The notes under the pieces are model-generated. The model made no database searches, was not told the origin of the DNA, and saw only the letters and a program-made list of their open reading frames with translations. This document shows, in pieces, positions 16,839-25,032 of a DNA stretch of 64,000 nucleotides. A program made the translations under genes and the position numbers. Numbering within the stretch: position 1 is the first letter of the stretch; every line of letters begins with the position of its first letter. Source of the DNA: Lachnospiraceae bacterium (GTDB lineage Bacteria > Bacillota > Clostridia > Lachnospirales > Lachnospiraceae); the NCBI GenBank assembly GCA_023663945.1, contig JAMPGL010000009.1, positions 1-64,000 on the forward strand, read 5' to 3'.

Positions 16839-19800
16839 ATGCCACGTAGAACAGATATACATAAGGTACTGATCATTGGCTCCGGTCCGATTATCATCGG
16901 GCAGGCATGTGAGTTTGACTATTCGGGGACGCAGGCGTGCAAGGCGCTCAGGAAGCTGGGATATGAGATTGTTCTGGTTAATTCCAACCCGGCAACTATC
17001 ATGACGGATCCGGAGACGGCGGATGTGACTTATATTGAACCGCTTAACGTAGAACGTTTAGAGCAGATTATCGCCAAGGAACGCCCTGACGCGCTGCTCC
17101 CGAATCTGGGAGGGCAGTCCGGGCTGAATTTGTGTGCGGAATTAAATAAAGCGGGCATTTTGGATAAATATAACGTGAAGGTTATCGGCGTGCAGGTGGA
17201 TGCCATTGAGCGGGGAGAGGACCGCATTGAGTTCAAAAAGACTATGAACAAGCTGGGCATCGAGATGGCGCGCAGCGAGGTGGCGTATTCCGTGGATGAG
17301 GCGCTTGCCATTGCGGAGGAGCTGGGCTATCCGGTGGTTCTGCGTCCCGCTTACACCATGGGCGGAGCCGGAGGCGGTCTTGTTTATAACAGGGAAGAGC
17401 TTCAGGTTGTCTGTGCAAGAGGCCTTCAGGCAAGTCTGGTGGGGCAGGTTCTGGTGGAGGAATCCATTCTGGGCTGGGAAGAGCTGGAGCTTGAAGTGGT
17501 TCGTGATGCGGACAACAATATCATCACGGTATGTTTTATTGAAAATATTGACCCTATGGGGGTACACACGGGAGATTCCTTCTGTTCCGCGCCTATGCTC
17601 ACCATATCGGAGGAGTGCCAGAAAAGGCTGCAGGAGCAGGCATATAAGATTGTAGAATCGGTGCAGGTGATTGGCGGTACAAATGTGCAGTTTGCCCACG
17701 ACCCGGTGACGGACAGGATTATCGTCATTGAGATTAATCCCCGTACTTCCCGGTCATCGGCGCTTGCCTCGAAAGCGACGGGATTTCCGATTGCGCTGGT
17801 ATCTTCCATGCTGGCGGCAGGGCTTACCTTAAAGGACATTCCCTGCGGAAAGTATGGCACGCTGGATAAATATGTGCCGGACGGAGATTATGTGGTAATC
17901 AAGTTTGCCCGCTGGGCGTTTGAAAAGTTTAAGGGCGTGGAGGATAAACTGGGAACTCAGATGCGCGCGGTAGGCGAGGTCATGAGTATCGGAAAGACTT
18001 ACAAGGAGGCTTTTCAAAAGGCAATCCGCTCTCTGGAAACAGGGCGCTGCGGATTAGGACACGCCAGGGATTTTGATACATTATCCAAAGAGGAACTGCT
18101 AAGGCGGCTGATTACGCCATCCAGCGAACGCCACTTTTTGATGTACGAGGCGCTCCGCAAGGGTGCGTCCGTGGAGGAAATTTATGAGATTACCAAGGTA
18201 AAAGCTTATTTTATCCAGCAGATGAAGGAGCTGGTGGAAGAGGAAGAGGAGATTCTGAAATATAGGGAAAGCTGTCTGCCGGATGAAATGCTGATTACCG
18301 CCAAAAAGGATGGATTTTCGGATAAATATTTAAGCCAGCTTTTGGAAATCTCGGAGGACAGTGTGCGCAGCCGCCGGGTGGAGCTGGGGGTAGAAGAGGC
18401 ATGGGAAGGGGTTCATGTAAGCGGAACCGAGAATAGTGCATATTATTATTCCACCTACAATGCGCCGGATAAAAATCCGGTTAATGAGGATAAGCCAAAG
18501 ATTATGATTTTAGGCGGCGGCCCCAACCGCATCGGTCAGGGGATTGAGTTTGACTATTGCTGCGTGCATGCGGCAATGGCGCTGAAAAAGCTTGGTTTTG
18601 AGACGATTATCGTCAATTGCAATCCGGAGACGGTATCCACGGATTATGATACCTCCGACAAGCTTTATTTTGAGCCGTTGACTTTAGAGGATGTGCTGAG
18701 TATTTATAAAAAGGAAAAACCTCTTGGCGTGATTGCGCAGTTCGGCGGCCAGACGCCTTTAAATCTTGCCTCCGAGCTGGAAAAGAATGGAGTGAAGATT
18801 TTGGGGACTTCCCCCGCGGTTATTGATCTGGCGGAGGATCGGGATCAGTTCCGCGCGGTGATGGAAAAGCTGGAAATCCCCATGCCGGAGTCGGGAATGG
18901 CGGCCACGGTGGAAGAGGCGCTTGCCATTGCCGGGAAGATTGGCTATCCGGTTATGGTGCGTCCTTCTTATGTGCTGGGCGGAAGAGGAATGGAAGTTGT
19001 CTACGATGACGAGAGCATGACGGAGTATATGAATGCGGCAGCGGGCGTGACGCCTGACCGTCCGATTTTGATTGACCGCTTTTTAAATCATGCGCTGGAA
19101 TGCGAAGCGGATGCCATCAGCGACGGCACTCATGCGTTTGTGCCTGCGGTGATGGAGCACATTGAGCTTGCGGGGATTCATTCCGGAGACTCTGCCTGCA
19201 TTATCCCTTCGGTGCATATTCAGCCTGAAAATGTGGAGACCATCAAAGAATATACCAGAAAAATTGCAGAGGAGATGCATGTGAAGGGGCTTATGAACAT
19301 GCAGTATGCCATTGAGAACGGCAGAGTTTTTGTGCTGGAAGCAAATCCGAGAGCATCCCGGACGGTGCCTTTGGTATCCAAGGTATGCAACATCCGCATG
19401 GTGCCCCTTGCCACGGAGATTATCACAGCTGAGCTTACGGGGAGACCCTCCCCGATTCCAAATCTGAAGGAAAAGGTAATTCCCAATTACGGGGTAAAAG
19501 AAGCTGTATTTCCTTTTAATATGTTCCCGGAGGTTGATCCAGTCCTTGGACCGGAAATGCGGTCCACCGGAGAGGTGCTGGGGTTATCCCGCTCTTACGG
19601 GGAGGCGTTCTTTAAGGCGCAGGAGGCGGTTCAGTTAAAGCTTCCCTTGGAGGGAACCGTATTGATTTCCGTGAACCGGAAGGATAAGGACGAGGTGGCA
19701 GAGGTCGCCAGAAGTCTTGCAGAGGATGGATTCCGGATTGTCGCAACCGGGGGAACTTATGATCTGATCACCGCGGCAGGGATTCCGGCAAAGAAGGCAA

Positions 19801-20063
19801 AGAAGCTTTACGAGGGGCGTCCTAATGTGGGAGACATGATCACCAACGGCGATTTTGATCTGATTATCAATTCTCCGGTTGGAAAGGACAGCATCCATGA
19901 TGACAGTTACCTCCGCAAGGCGGCGATTAAGGCAAAGATTCCTTATATTACCACGGTGGCGGCGGCAAAGGTGACCGCGGAAGGGATTCATTATTTGAAA
20001 ACCCACGAGGGTAGTAAAGTGAAATCCCTGCAGGAGCTTCACAGTGAGATTCATGATAAATAA
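16839..20063 (+). CDS. carB: Carbamoyl-phosphate synthase large subunit
   Basis: A 1074-aa enzyme that makes carbamoyl phosphate from bicarbonate, ammonia (passed from the small subunit) and two ATP, for pyrimidine and arginine synthesis. The length and order are standard. The first ATP-grasp half starts KVLIIGSGPIIIGQACEFDY. The oligomerisation region is about 400-550. The second half starts PKIMILGGGPNRIGQGIEFD. The C-terminal MGS-like allosteric domain (about 936-1074) contains IVATGGTYDLI. The start follows ggagg at good spacing. No carA is adjacent, so the small subunit must be encoded elsewhere. The gene has its own promoter, an unusual repeat array in the leader and a terminator after it, so it is a single-gene unit. 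Confidence 0.97.
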   Translation: MPRRTDIHKVLIIGSGPIIIGQACEFDYSGTQACKALRKLGYEIVLVNSNPATIMTDPETADVTYIEPLNVERLEQIIAKERPDALLPNLGGQSGLNLCAELNKAGILDKYNVKVIGVQVDAIERGEDRIEFKKTMNKLGIEMARSEVAYSVDEALAIAEELGYPVVLRPAYTMGGAGGGLVYNREELQVVCARGLQASLVGQVLVEESILGWEELELEVVRDADNNIITVCFIENIDPMGVHTGDSFCSAPMLTISEECQKRLQEQAYKIVESVQVIGGTNVQFAHDPVTDRIIVIEINPRTSRSSALASKATGFPIALVSSMLAAGLTLKDIPCGKYGTLDKYVPDGDYVVIKFARWAFEKFKGVEDKLGTQMRAVGEVMSIGKTYKEAFQKAIRSLETGRCGLGHARDFDTLSKEELLRRLITPSSERHFLMYEALRKGASVEEIYEITKVKAYFIQQMKELVEEEEEILKYRESCLPDEMLITAKKDGFSDKYLSQLLEISEDSVRSRRVELGVEEAWEGVHVSGTENSAYYYSTYNAPDKNPVNEDKPKIMILGGGPNRIGQGIEFDYCCVHAAMALKKLGFETIIVNCNPETVSTDYDTSDKLYFEPLTLEDVLSIYKKEKPLGVIAQFGGQTPLNLASELEKNGVKILGTSPAVIDLAEDRDQFRAVMEKLEIPMPESGMAATVEEALAIAGKIGYPVMVRPSYVLGGRGMEVVYDDESMTEYMNAAAGVTPDRPILIDRFLNHALECEADAISDGTHAFVPAVMEHIELAGIHSGDSACIIPSVHIQPENVETIKEYTRKIAEEMHVKGLMNMQYAIENGRVFVLEANPRASRTVPLVSKVCNIRMVPLATEIITAELTGRPSPIPNLKEKVIPNYGVKEAVFPFNMFPEVDPVLGPEMRSTGEVLGLSRSYGEAFFKAQEAVQLKLPLEGTVLISVNRKDKDEVAEVARSLAEDGFRIVATGGTYDLITAAGIPAKKAKKLYEGRPNVGDMITNGDFDLIINSPVGKDSIHDDSYLRKAAIKAKIPYITTVAAAKVTAEGIHYLKTHEGSKVKSLQELHSEIHDK

Positions 20064-20067
20064 GAGG

Positions 20068-20107
20068 GCATTTCCTGTCGGCATACAGCCTGCAGGAAAT
20101 GCTTTTC
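20068..20107 (+). terminator. carB terminator
   Basis: gcatttcctg (20068-20077) pairs perfectly with caggaaatgc (20093-20102), followed by tttt. Confidence 0.85.
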
Positions 20108-20218
20108 CATGTGCGGAGAATATAATTTGACAATTTATAGAGCGGTTTCTTATAGTTCCCGTAATAACGGTGTGCTATAACGTACATAAATAGTAATATT
20201 TTTTGAGGAGAGAATATT

Positions 20219-21652
20219 ATGAAAAAATCTTATGTAAAGGATATGACAGTGGGGAATCCCACCGGGCTGCTTTTAACATTTATGCTTCCGATGGTAGTGG
20301 GAAATGTGTTCCAGCAGCTTTACAATATGGTGGACTCTATGATTGTAGGGCAGGTAGTGGGGGCGGACGCACTGGCGGCGGTAGGCGCCACCAGCTCTCT
20401 TAATTTCCTTTTCTTTTCCCTTTGCGGCGGGATGGCAAACGGAACCGGAGTGGTAATTTCCCAGCACTTTGGCGCGGGAAATCATGATCAGGTACGGAAG
20501 GCGATTGCCAATGCGGCTTACATTATGCTTGCAGTGGGAACGGTTATGGGAGGGCTTGGAATTTTGTTATCCCGTTCCGTGCTTGTCTTTTTGAACACGC
20601 CCGACAATATTTTGGACAGTGCCGTGCTTTATATGCGTATTATGTGCGCCGGCGTGCTGGCGGTGGCTCTGTACAACTGTATCTCCGCCATCCTGCGTGC
20701 GGTGGGGGATTCCAAGACTCCGCTGTATTTTTTGATTGTGGCAAGTATTTTGAATATCTTTTTGGACTTATTGTTTGTAAAGACCTTCCGAATGGGCGTG
20801 GCGGGAGCCGGAATTGCAACCATTATTTCTCAGTTCCTTTCCGGTACGGGAAGCCTGATGTTTGCGCTTAAGAAGAATCCTTTCTTCCGGATTCCCAAAG
20901 AGCTCCGGAAGCCGGATACCGGAATTATCTGGCAGTGTACCCGGATGGGCGTGCCGCTGGCGTTCCAGACTTCTTTGATCGCGGTGTCCTGTGTGGCGCT
21001 GCAGAGTGTTGTCAATACCTTCGGTTCGGTTGTGATTGCGGCGTTTACGGCAACCAGCCGGATTGAGCAGCTGGTGCAGCAGCCGTATAATTCTCTGGGA
21101 ATGGCAGTGTCCACTTATACGGGGCAGAATATCGGCGCCGGCAAGATTCAAAGAGTCCGTCAGGGATACCGCAAGGGTCTTATGATTATGGCTGTTTTCT
21201 CGCTGGTCATGATACCACTTGCACAGTTTGGAGGAGAATTTATCATGCGGCTCTTTGTGAAAGAGAGCGATGTGATTTCTTTTGGCGCAAGGGCGCTTAA
21301 GATTACCAGCTGGTTTTATCTGTTTTTGGGAACTATTTATGTAACCAGAGGACTGTTAAACGGCGCGGGAGACGCGGTGTTTGCGTTTGCCAATGGAGTG
21401 GTTGAAATGCTTGGACGAATCTGTCTTGCAAGACCGCTTACTTTAATTCCGGCAGTGGGTGTTTGGGGAGTATGGCTGGCAACGGCACTTACTTGGATGA
21501 TTGCCGGAACCTTCAACGCATCCCGGTACTTACAGGGCAAATGGAAGAAAAATGCCGGAAAAGCGTTGCGTCAGGCGGAAAATGCAGACAGCACAGAAAA
21601 TACAGACAGTATGGAAAATACGGTAGTGGTTCAGGAGGCAATTGCAAAATAA
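20219..21652 (+). CDS. MATE family efflux transporter
   Basis: A 477-aa membrane protein of the MATE/DinF type, expected to export drugs or metabolites using a Na+ or H+ gradient. It has about 12 hydrophobic segments in two halves. The N-terminal pattern MLPMVVGNVFQQLYNMVDSM, with later GADALAAVGATSSL, is typical. RAVGDSKTPLY and RGLLNGAGDAVFAF are the matching loops of each half. The C-terminal tail after residue 450 is soluble and repetitive (STENTDSMENT). The start has a gaggag site 7 nt upstream. A possible overlap or coupling with the next membrane gene is not clear. The substrate cannot be told from sequence. Confidence 0.93.
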   Translation: MKKSYVKDMTVGNPTGLLLTFMLPMVVGNVFQQLYNMVDSMIVGQVVGADALAAVGATSSLNFLFFSLCGGMANGTGVVISQHFGAGNHDQVRKAIANAAYIMLAVGTVMGGLGILLSRSVLVFLNTPDNILDSAVLYMRIMCAGVLAVALYNCISAILRAVGDSKTPLYFLIVASILNIFLDLLFVKTFRMGVAGAGIATIISQFLSGTGSLMFALKKNPFFRIPKELRKPDTGIIWQCTRMGVPLAFQTSLIAVSCVALQSVVNTFGSVVIAAFTATSRIEQLVQQPYNSLGMAVSTYTGQNIGAGKIQRVRQGYRKGLMIMAVFSLVMIPLAQFGGEFIMRLFVKESDVISFGARALKITSWFYLFLGTIYVTRGLLNGAGDAVFAFANGVVEMLGRICLARPLTLIPAVGVWGVWLATALTWMIAGTFNASRYLQGKWKKNAGKALRQAENADSTENTDSMENTVVVQEAIAK

Positions 21653-21681
21653 TTTTTGTATGGATGGGGAAACCTGTTTGT

Positions 21682-22233
21682 ATGAGAAGAAAAAATGCAG
21701 CCTTTCAATTTGATTACTATGCACTGTTGTTTTTTGCCCTTTCCTTTTTGGGATGGCTCTGGGAAGTATTGCTTTATTTTTTGACGGAGCACCGATTTGT
21801 CAATCGTGGCGTGTACGAAGGCCCTTACCTGCCGGTATATGGCGTGGGAGGGCTTTTGCTGTGTTTTCTCCTGCATTCCTGGCAGAGGAGACCCTTTCGG
21901 GTTTTTCTTTCCTCGGCGTTTATCTGCGGAGTTTTGGAGTATCTCACAAGCTTTTTTCTGGAACGAAAATGGGGAATCAGGTGGTGGGATTACAGCGGAC
22001 ACTTTTTAAATATCAGCGGCAGGGTCTGCCTGCTTGGAATCAGCGCATTCGGGCTGGGCGGCGTGCTGCTTATCTGCCTTTTTCTGCCCTTTTATAAAAA
22101 GTGGTATCAGCGGATTCCGGTCAGGCTCAGAACGGCTCTCTGCATCCTGCTGGTGCTGGTCTTTGCGGCGGATGCGGCGCGGTGTGCAATGTATCCAAAT
22201 ATGGGGTATGGAATTACTCAGGATTTGTGGTAA
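21682..22233 (+). CDS. Putative ABC transporter permease-like membrane protein (CmpB/DUF1113 type)
   Basis: A 183-aa membrane protein. The segment FFALSFLGWLWEVLLYFL with NRGVYEGPYLPVYGVGG matches the family annotated as putative ABC transporter permease (PF06541-like), widespread in Clostridia. Five hydrophobic helices are visible. No ATPase partner is present, so the transporter label is doubtful. The frame is open further upstream into the MATE gene, but the family begins near FDYYALLFF. I chose the ATG at 21682; 21664 is possible. The function is unknown. Confidence 0.7.
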   Translation: MRRKNAAFQFDYYALLFFALSFLGWLWEVLLYFLTEHRFVNRGVYEGPYLPVYGVGGLLLCFLLHSWQRRPFRVFLSSAFICGVLEYLTSFFLERKWGIRWWDYSGHFLNISGRVCLLGISAFGLGGVLLICLFLPFYKKWYQRIPVRLRTALCILLVLVFAADAARCAMYPNMGYGITQDLW

Positions 22234-22335
22234 AATAGAGGTGTTCAGACAGGAAGAGAAGAGTGTGAAAATAATTTTCATACACAAATTTGCGCCTGCG
22301 GTTCAAAGCCTGCAGGCTGTGGAAAGGGCATGGTT

Positions 22336-22647
22336 ATGATTATGGAAGATTATAAGGTTAAATTGGGAGAACAGGAATTAAGCTATCGAAGAGGATTTAA
22401 GTGGTATGCACTGCCCTATGAGGACATTACACATGCTTACCTTCGGATTGAAGAGGTAAGAAGTAAGCTCTGCTGTGCGATGGCAAACCTTGATATGCAT
22501 TTTCTGGTGCTAAAGACAAAAAAAGGTGAATTATTGAAATTAGAAGCATCATCGAAGGAGTCTGTAAAGCGGATGCTGGACGAACTGAAACAAAAAAATC
22601 CGGACGTCAGCATCGGCTTTAAGAAGGAATCCCCGTCAGAGGACTGA
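22336..22647 (+). CDS. Small hypothetical protein
   Basis: A 103-aa soluble protein of beta-strand character (KVKLGEQELSYRRGFKWYAL, then HFLVLKTKKGELLKLEASSK) with a C-terminal helix. It resembles a PH-like or bPH fold only in general layout; I do not recognise a family. The start at 22336 is preferred because ggaaaggg lies 7 nt upstream; 22330 and 22342 are alternatives. Its end overlaps the convergent carD gene by 12 nt. Confidence 0.6.
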   Translation: MIMEDYKVKLGEQELSYRRGFKWYALPYEDITHAYLRIEEVRSKLCCAMANLDMHFLVLKTKKGELLKLEASSKESVKRMLDELKQKNPDVSIGFKKESPSED

Positions 22648-23151
22648 GGAATGCTCGTCAATGGATTTGGCAATATAATCCCGAACCTCATCCCTCGGCA
22701 TATCCAAGGCAACGGAAAGCTCACCGTAGAGAAAGTCCTCCGCCAGCTTGAAATACCGGCTGTCTACAGCGGTGACTTTACAGCCCTTTAGGATTCGTTT
22801 TTCCTTTCGGAGATAAATGGTCTTAATCAGCTTAATCCATGCAACGCAGCTTCCTTCGTGCATGTACTCTTTGTAAGTGCGTTCTAAGGTCTTCTCGTCT
22901 GCAAGCGGGATAAGCGGAATGTCGGGGATGGATTGTATCAGTTCATCCGCTTCCTTGCGGGAAGCAGCCCTGCGGATAGACTTTTCGGCGGCGTCTAAGG
23001 GAACGTACACGGTGCTTGTGGACTGAAAAACGGGTTTAAGCAGGTAATACTTTCTCGTTTTGTCAACACCGCTGATGTTCAGCGTGGTGACATCCTGCAC
23101 ACAGCAGATGCCGTTATTGCCGCAAATCACATAATCACCTTTTTGAAACAT
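22636..23151 (-). CDS. CarD family transcriptional regulator
   Basis: A 171-aa protein of the CarD/CdnL family, which binds the RNA polymerase beta subunit and stabilises open promoter complexes. The N-terminal Tudor-like RNA polymerase-interaction domain begins MFQKGDYVICGNNGICCVQD and continues to YYLLKPVFQSTSTVYVPLD. The C-terminal half is helical (RTYKEYMHEGSCVAWIKLIK), as in CarD DNA-binding domains. An aggagg site lies just upstream of the ATG (plus-strand 23159-23165). It is transcribed on its own, opposite to both neighbours. CarD proteins usually act globally. Confidence 0.9.
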   Translation of the reverse strand: MFQKGDYVICGNNGICCVQDVTTLNISGVDKTRKYYLLKPVFQSTSTVYVPLDAAEKSIRRAASRKEADELIQSIPDIPLIPLADEKTLERTYKEYMHEGSCVAWIKLIKTIYLRKEKRILKGCKVTAVDSRYFKLAEDFLYGELSVALDMPRDEVRDYIAKSIDEHSSVL

Positions 23152-23500
23152 AAAAAGCCTCCTGAAAAATAGTGCTAAGGATAAAAATACTATAATATCA
23201 GTTTACCCCAAATTTTAAAAAAATGTCAGTGGAGATTGAAAAAATCACCCAAATTCAGCACTTTTGCTAATAGCGGAGCAGGTGTTTATTGTCTACTTTT
23301 CACAGTAGGGGCAGTGCAAAAACGGAATATGGCACGGAAACTTTCCCGCATCCGGAACTGCAAGGCGGAACTGCCGTAAATTTTTCTGCCGGGCACACTT
23401 CCTTCTGGCATTAGCAGGGGGCGGGTGTTATAATAAAACCGGACAGCCCATTATGTGCAGAATAGCCGAAACAGCCCGGAGAATCAGTGAGAGGATTGAA
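23152..23500. other. Divergent intergenic region carD / histidine phosphatase
   Basis: About 350 bases without a gene. It holds the carD ribosome binding site and AT-rich promoter sequence at its left end. A TATAAT (23429-23434) upstream of the phosphatase gene lies at the right end, but no clear -35 element was seen. No RNA gene was recognised. Confidence 0.5.
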
Positions 23501-24082
23501 ATGAAATTTTATCTTATAAGACATGGCGAAACTGACTGGAATATTCAAAACAGAATACAGGGACAGACGGACACCCTGCTGAATGAAAGGGGCAGGGAGC
23601 AGGCGCATGAACTGGCGGAACGTTTGAAGGATGGATATGAGATTAACACCATCTATACCAGCAGGCAGAAGCGCGCCCGGGAAACCGCGGAAGTTATCGG
23701 AGAGGCAATTCAGGTAACCCCTATTGTCAGAGAGGGACTTGAGGAGATTTCGCTTGGAATCTGGGAGGGCTATACTTGGAAGCAGGTGCGGGAACAGTTT
23801 CGGGATGAATATCAGGCGTGGTATGTAAACCGGCGTTATGAGGTGCCGCCCGGCGGAGAGTCTTATCAACAGCTTCTTGACCGGCTTCTTCCTGTGCTGG
23901 CGGATATTTTTGCACAGAATCCGGAAAACGTGCTGATTGTGACTCACAGCGCAGTGATTATGACGCTGCTGACGTATCTTTATGATACCCCCTTTGAGGA
24001 TATGGCTAAAAATTACAAAACCGGCAATACCGGAATCGTGGAAATAGACCAAAATCTATTTCATAGAAGGTATATTAAATGA
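23501..24082 (+). CDS. Histidine phosphatase family protein
   Basis: A 193-aa cytoplasmic enzyme of the phosphoglycerate mutase-like histidine phosphatase superfamily. The catalytic motif is LIRHGETDWN at residues 5-14 (H8 expected to be phosphorylated). The partner motif VLIVTHSAVI lies near residue 150, and SRQKRARETAEV is the family's conserved Arg region. The reading frame is open 16 codons further upstream, but the family starts at MKFYLIRHGE and gagga sits 6 nt before this ATG. The substrate is unknown: such proteins include cobalamin, sugar and nucleotide phosphatases. It lies just upstream of a sugar kinase gene with a 26-nt gap, so the two may be co-transcribed. Confidence 0.9.
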   Translation: MKFYLIRHGETDWNIQNRIQGQTDTLLNERGREQAHELAERLKDGYEINTIYTSRQKRARETAEVIGEAIQVTPIVREGLEEISLGIWEGYTWKQVREQFRDEYQAWYVNRRYEVPPGGESYQQLLDRLLPVLADIFAQNPENVLIVTHSAVIMTLLTYLYDTPFEDMAKNYKTGNTGIVEIDQNLFHRRYIK

Positions 24083-24108
24083 AATAACTAACAGAAGGAG
24101 AAGCAAAA

Positions 24109-24987
24109 ATGAGACTTGGAGCATTGGAAGCAGGCGGGACAAAGATGGTGTGTGCAATTGGAGACGATGCGGGGAAGATTTTTGAACAGATTTCCATCCC
24201 CACCAGAACTCCGGCGGATACGATTCCGGAGATAATCGCTTATTTTCAGCAGGCGCGGATTGAGGCGCTGGGAATCGGCTGCTTTGGACCGATTGACCCG
24301 GACAAGCGTTCGGCGACTTATGGATATATCACCAGCACGCCCAAGCTGGCGTGGGCGGATTACCCGATTGTGGGAGAGTTTGAAAAGGCGTTAAATTGTC
24401 CGGTGGGCTTTGACACGGATGTAAACGGCTCCGTGCTGGGAGAGGTCACCTTCGGGCAGGCAAAAGGAAAGACTTGTGTGGTTTACGTGACCATCGGAAC
24501 CGGCGTGGGTGCGGGAATCTATGTGGAAGGGAAGCTTCTTCACGGGATGCTTCATCCGGAAGCCGGACATGTGATGGTCAGGAGGCGTGAGGGCGATGAT
24601 TATCCCGGGAAATGCCCTTACCACAAGAGCTGTCTGGAAGGGATGGCGGCAGGTCCGGCAGTGGAGGAGCGCTGGGGCAGAAAAGCCGTTGATTTAAAAG
24701 ACCGGAGGGAAGTTTGGGATTTGGAAGCGTATTATATTGCACAGGCACTGACAGGATATGTGTTGACGCTTTCGCCGGAGATGATTATTTTGGGCGGAGG
24801 AATCATGCATCAGGAACAGCTCTTCCCTATGATACGCGGCTATGTGAAGGAGATGCTCAACGGCTACATTCAGACGGAAGAGTTGAATCACATGGAGCAA
24901 TATATTGTGCCTGCAAGTCTAAATGACGATCAGGGAATCATGGGAGCATTGGAATTGGGAAGAAGGGCATTAGCGGAAAGCAGATAA
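24109..24987 (+). CDS. ROK family fructokinase-type sugar kinase
   Basis: A 292-aa ROK kinase that phosphorylates a free hexose, most likely fructose, using ATP. The N-terminal phosphate loop is ALEAGGTKMVCAIG. The catalytic region contains FDTDVNGSVLGE. The ATP site is VTIGTGVGAGIYV. The ROK zinc site is H-x(n)-CPYHKSC (about residues 154-176). MRLGALEAGGTK at the start is characteristic of the ScrK/GmuE fructokinases. An aggag site is 8 nt upstream. It is next to a histidine phosphatase gene and upstream of the translational GTPase fusion. No sugar transporter is adjacent. Confidence 0.9.
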   Translation: MRLGALEAGGTKMVCAIGDDAGKIFEQISIPTRTPADTIPEIIAYFQQARIEALGIGCFGPIDPDKRSATYGYITSTPKLAWADYPIVGEFEKALNCPVGFDTDVNGSVLGEVTFGQAKGKTCVVYVTIGTGVGAGIYVEGKLLHGMLHPEAGHVMVRRREGDDYPGKCPYHKSCLEGMAAGPAVEERWGRKAVDLKDRREVWDLEAYYIAQALTGYVLTLSPEMIILGGGIMHQEQLFPMIRGYVKEMLNGYIQTEELNHMEQYIVPASLNDDQGIMGALELGRRALAESR

Positions 24988-25032
24988 GAGTTTTTGGGGA
25001 GAACCGCATGAGAATGCCGGATGGGGATTAGG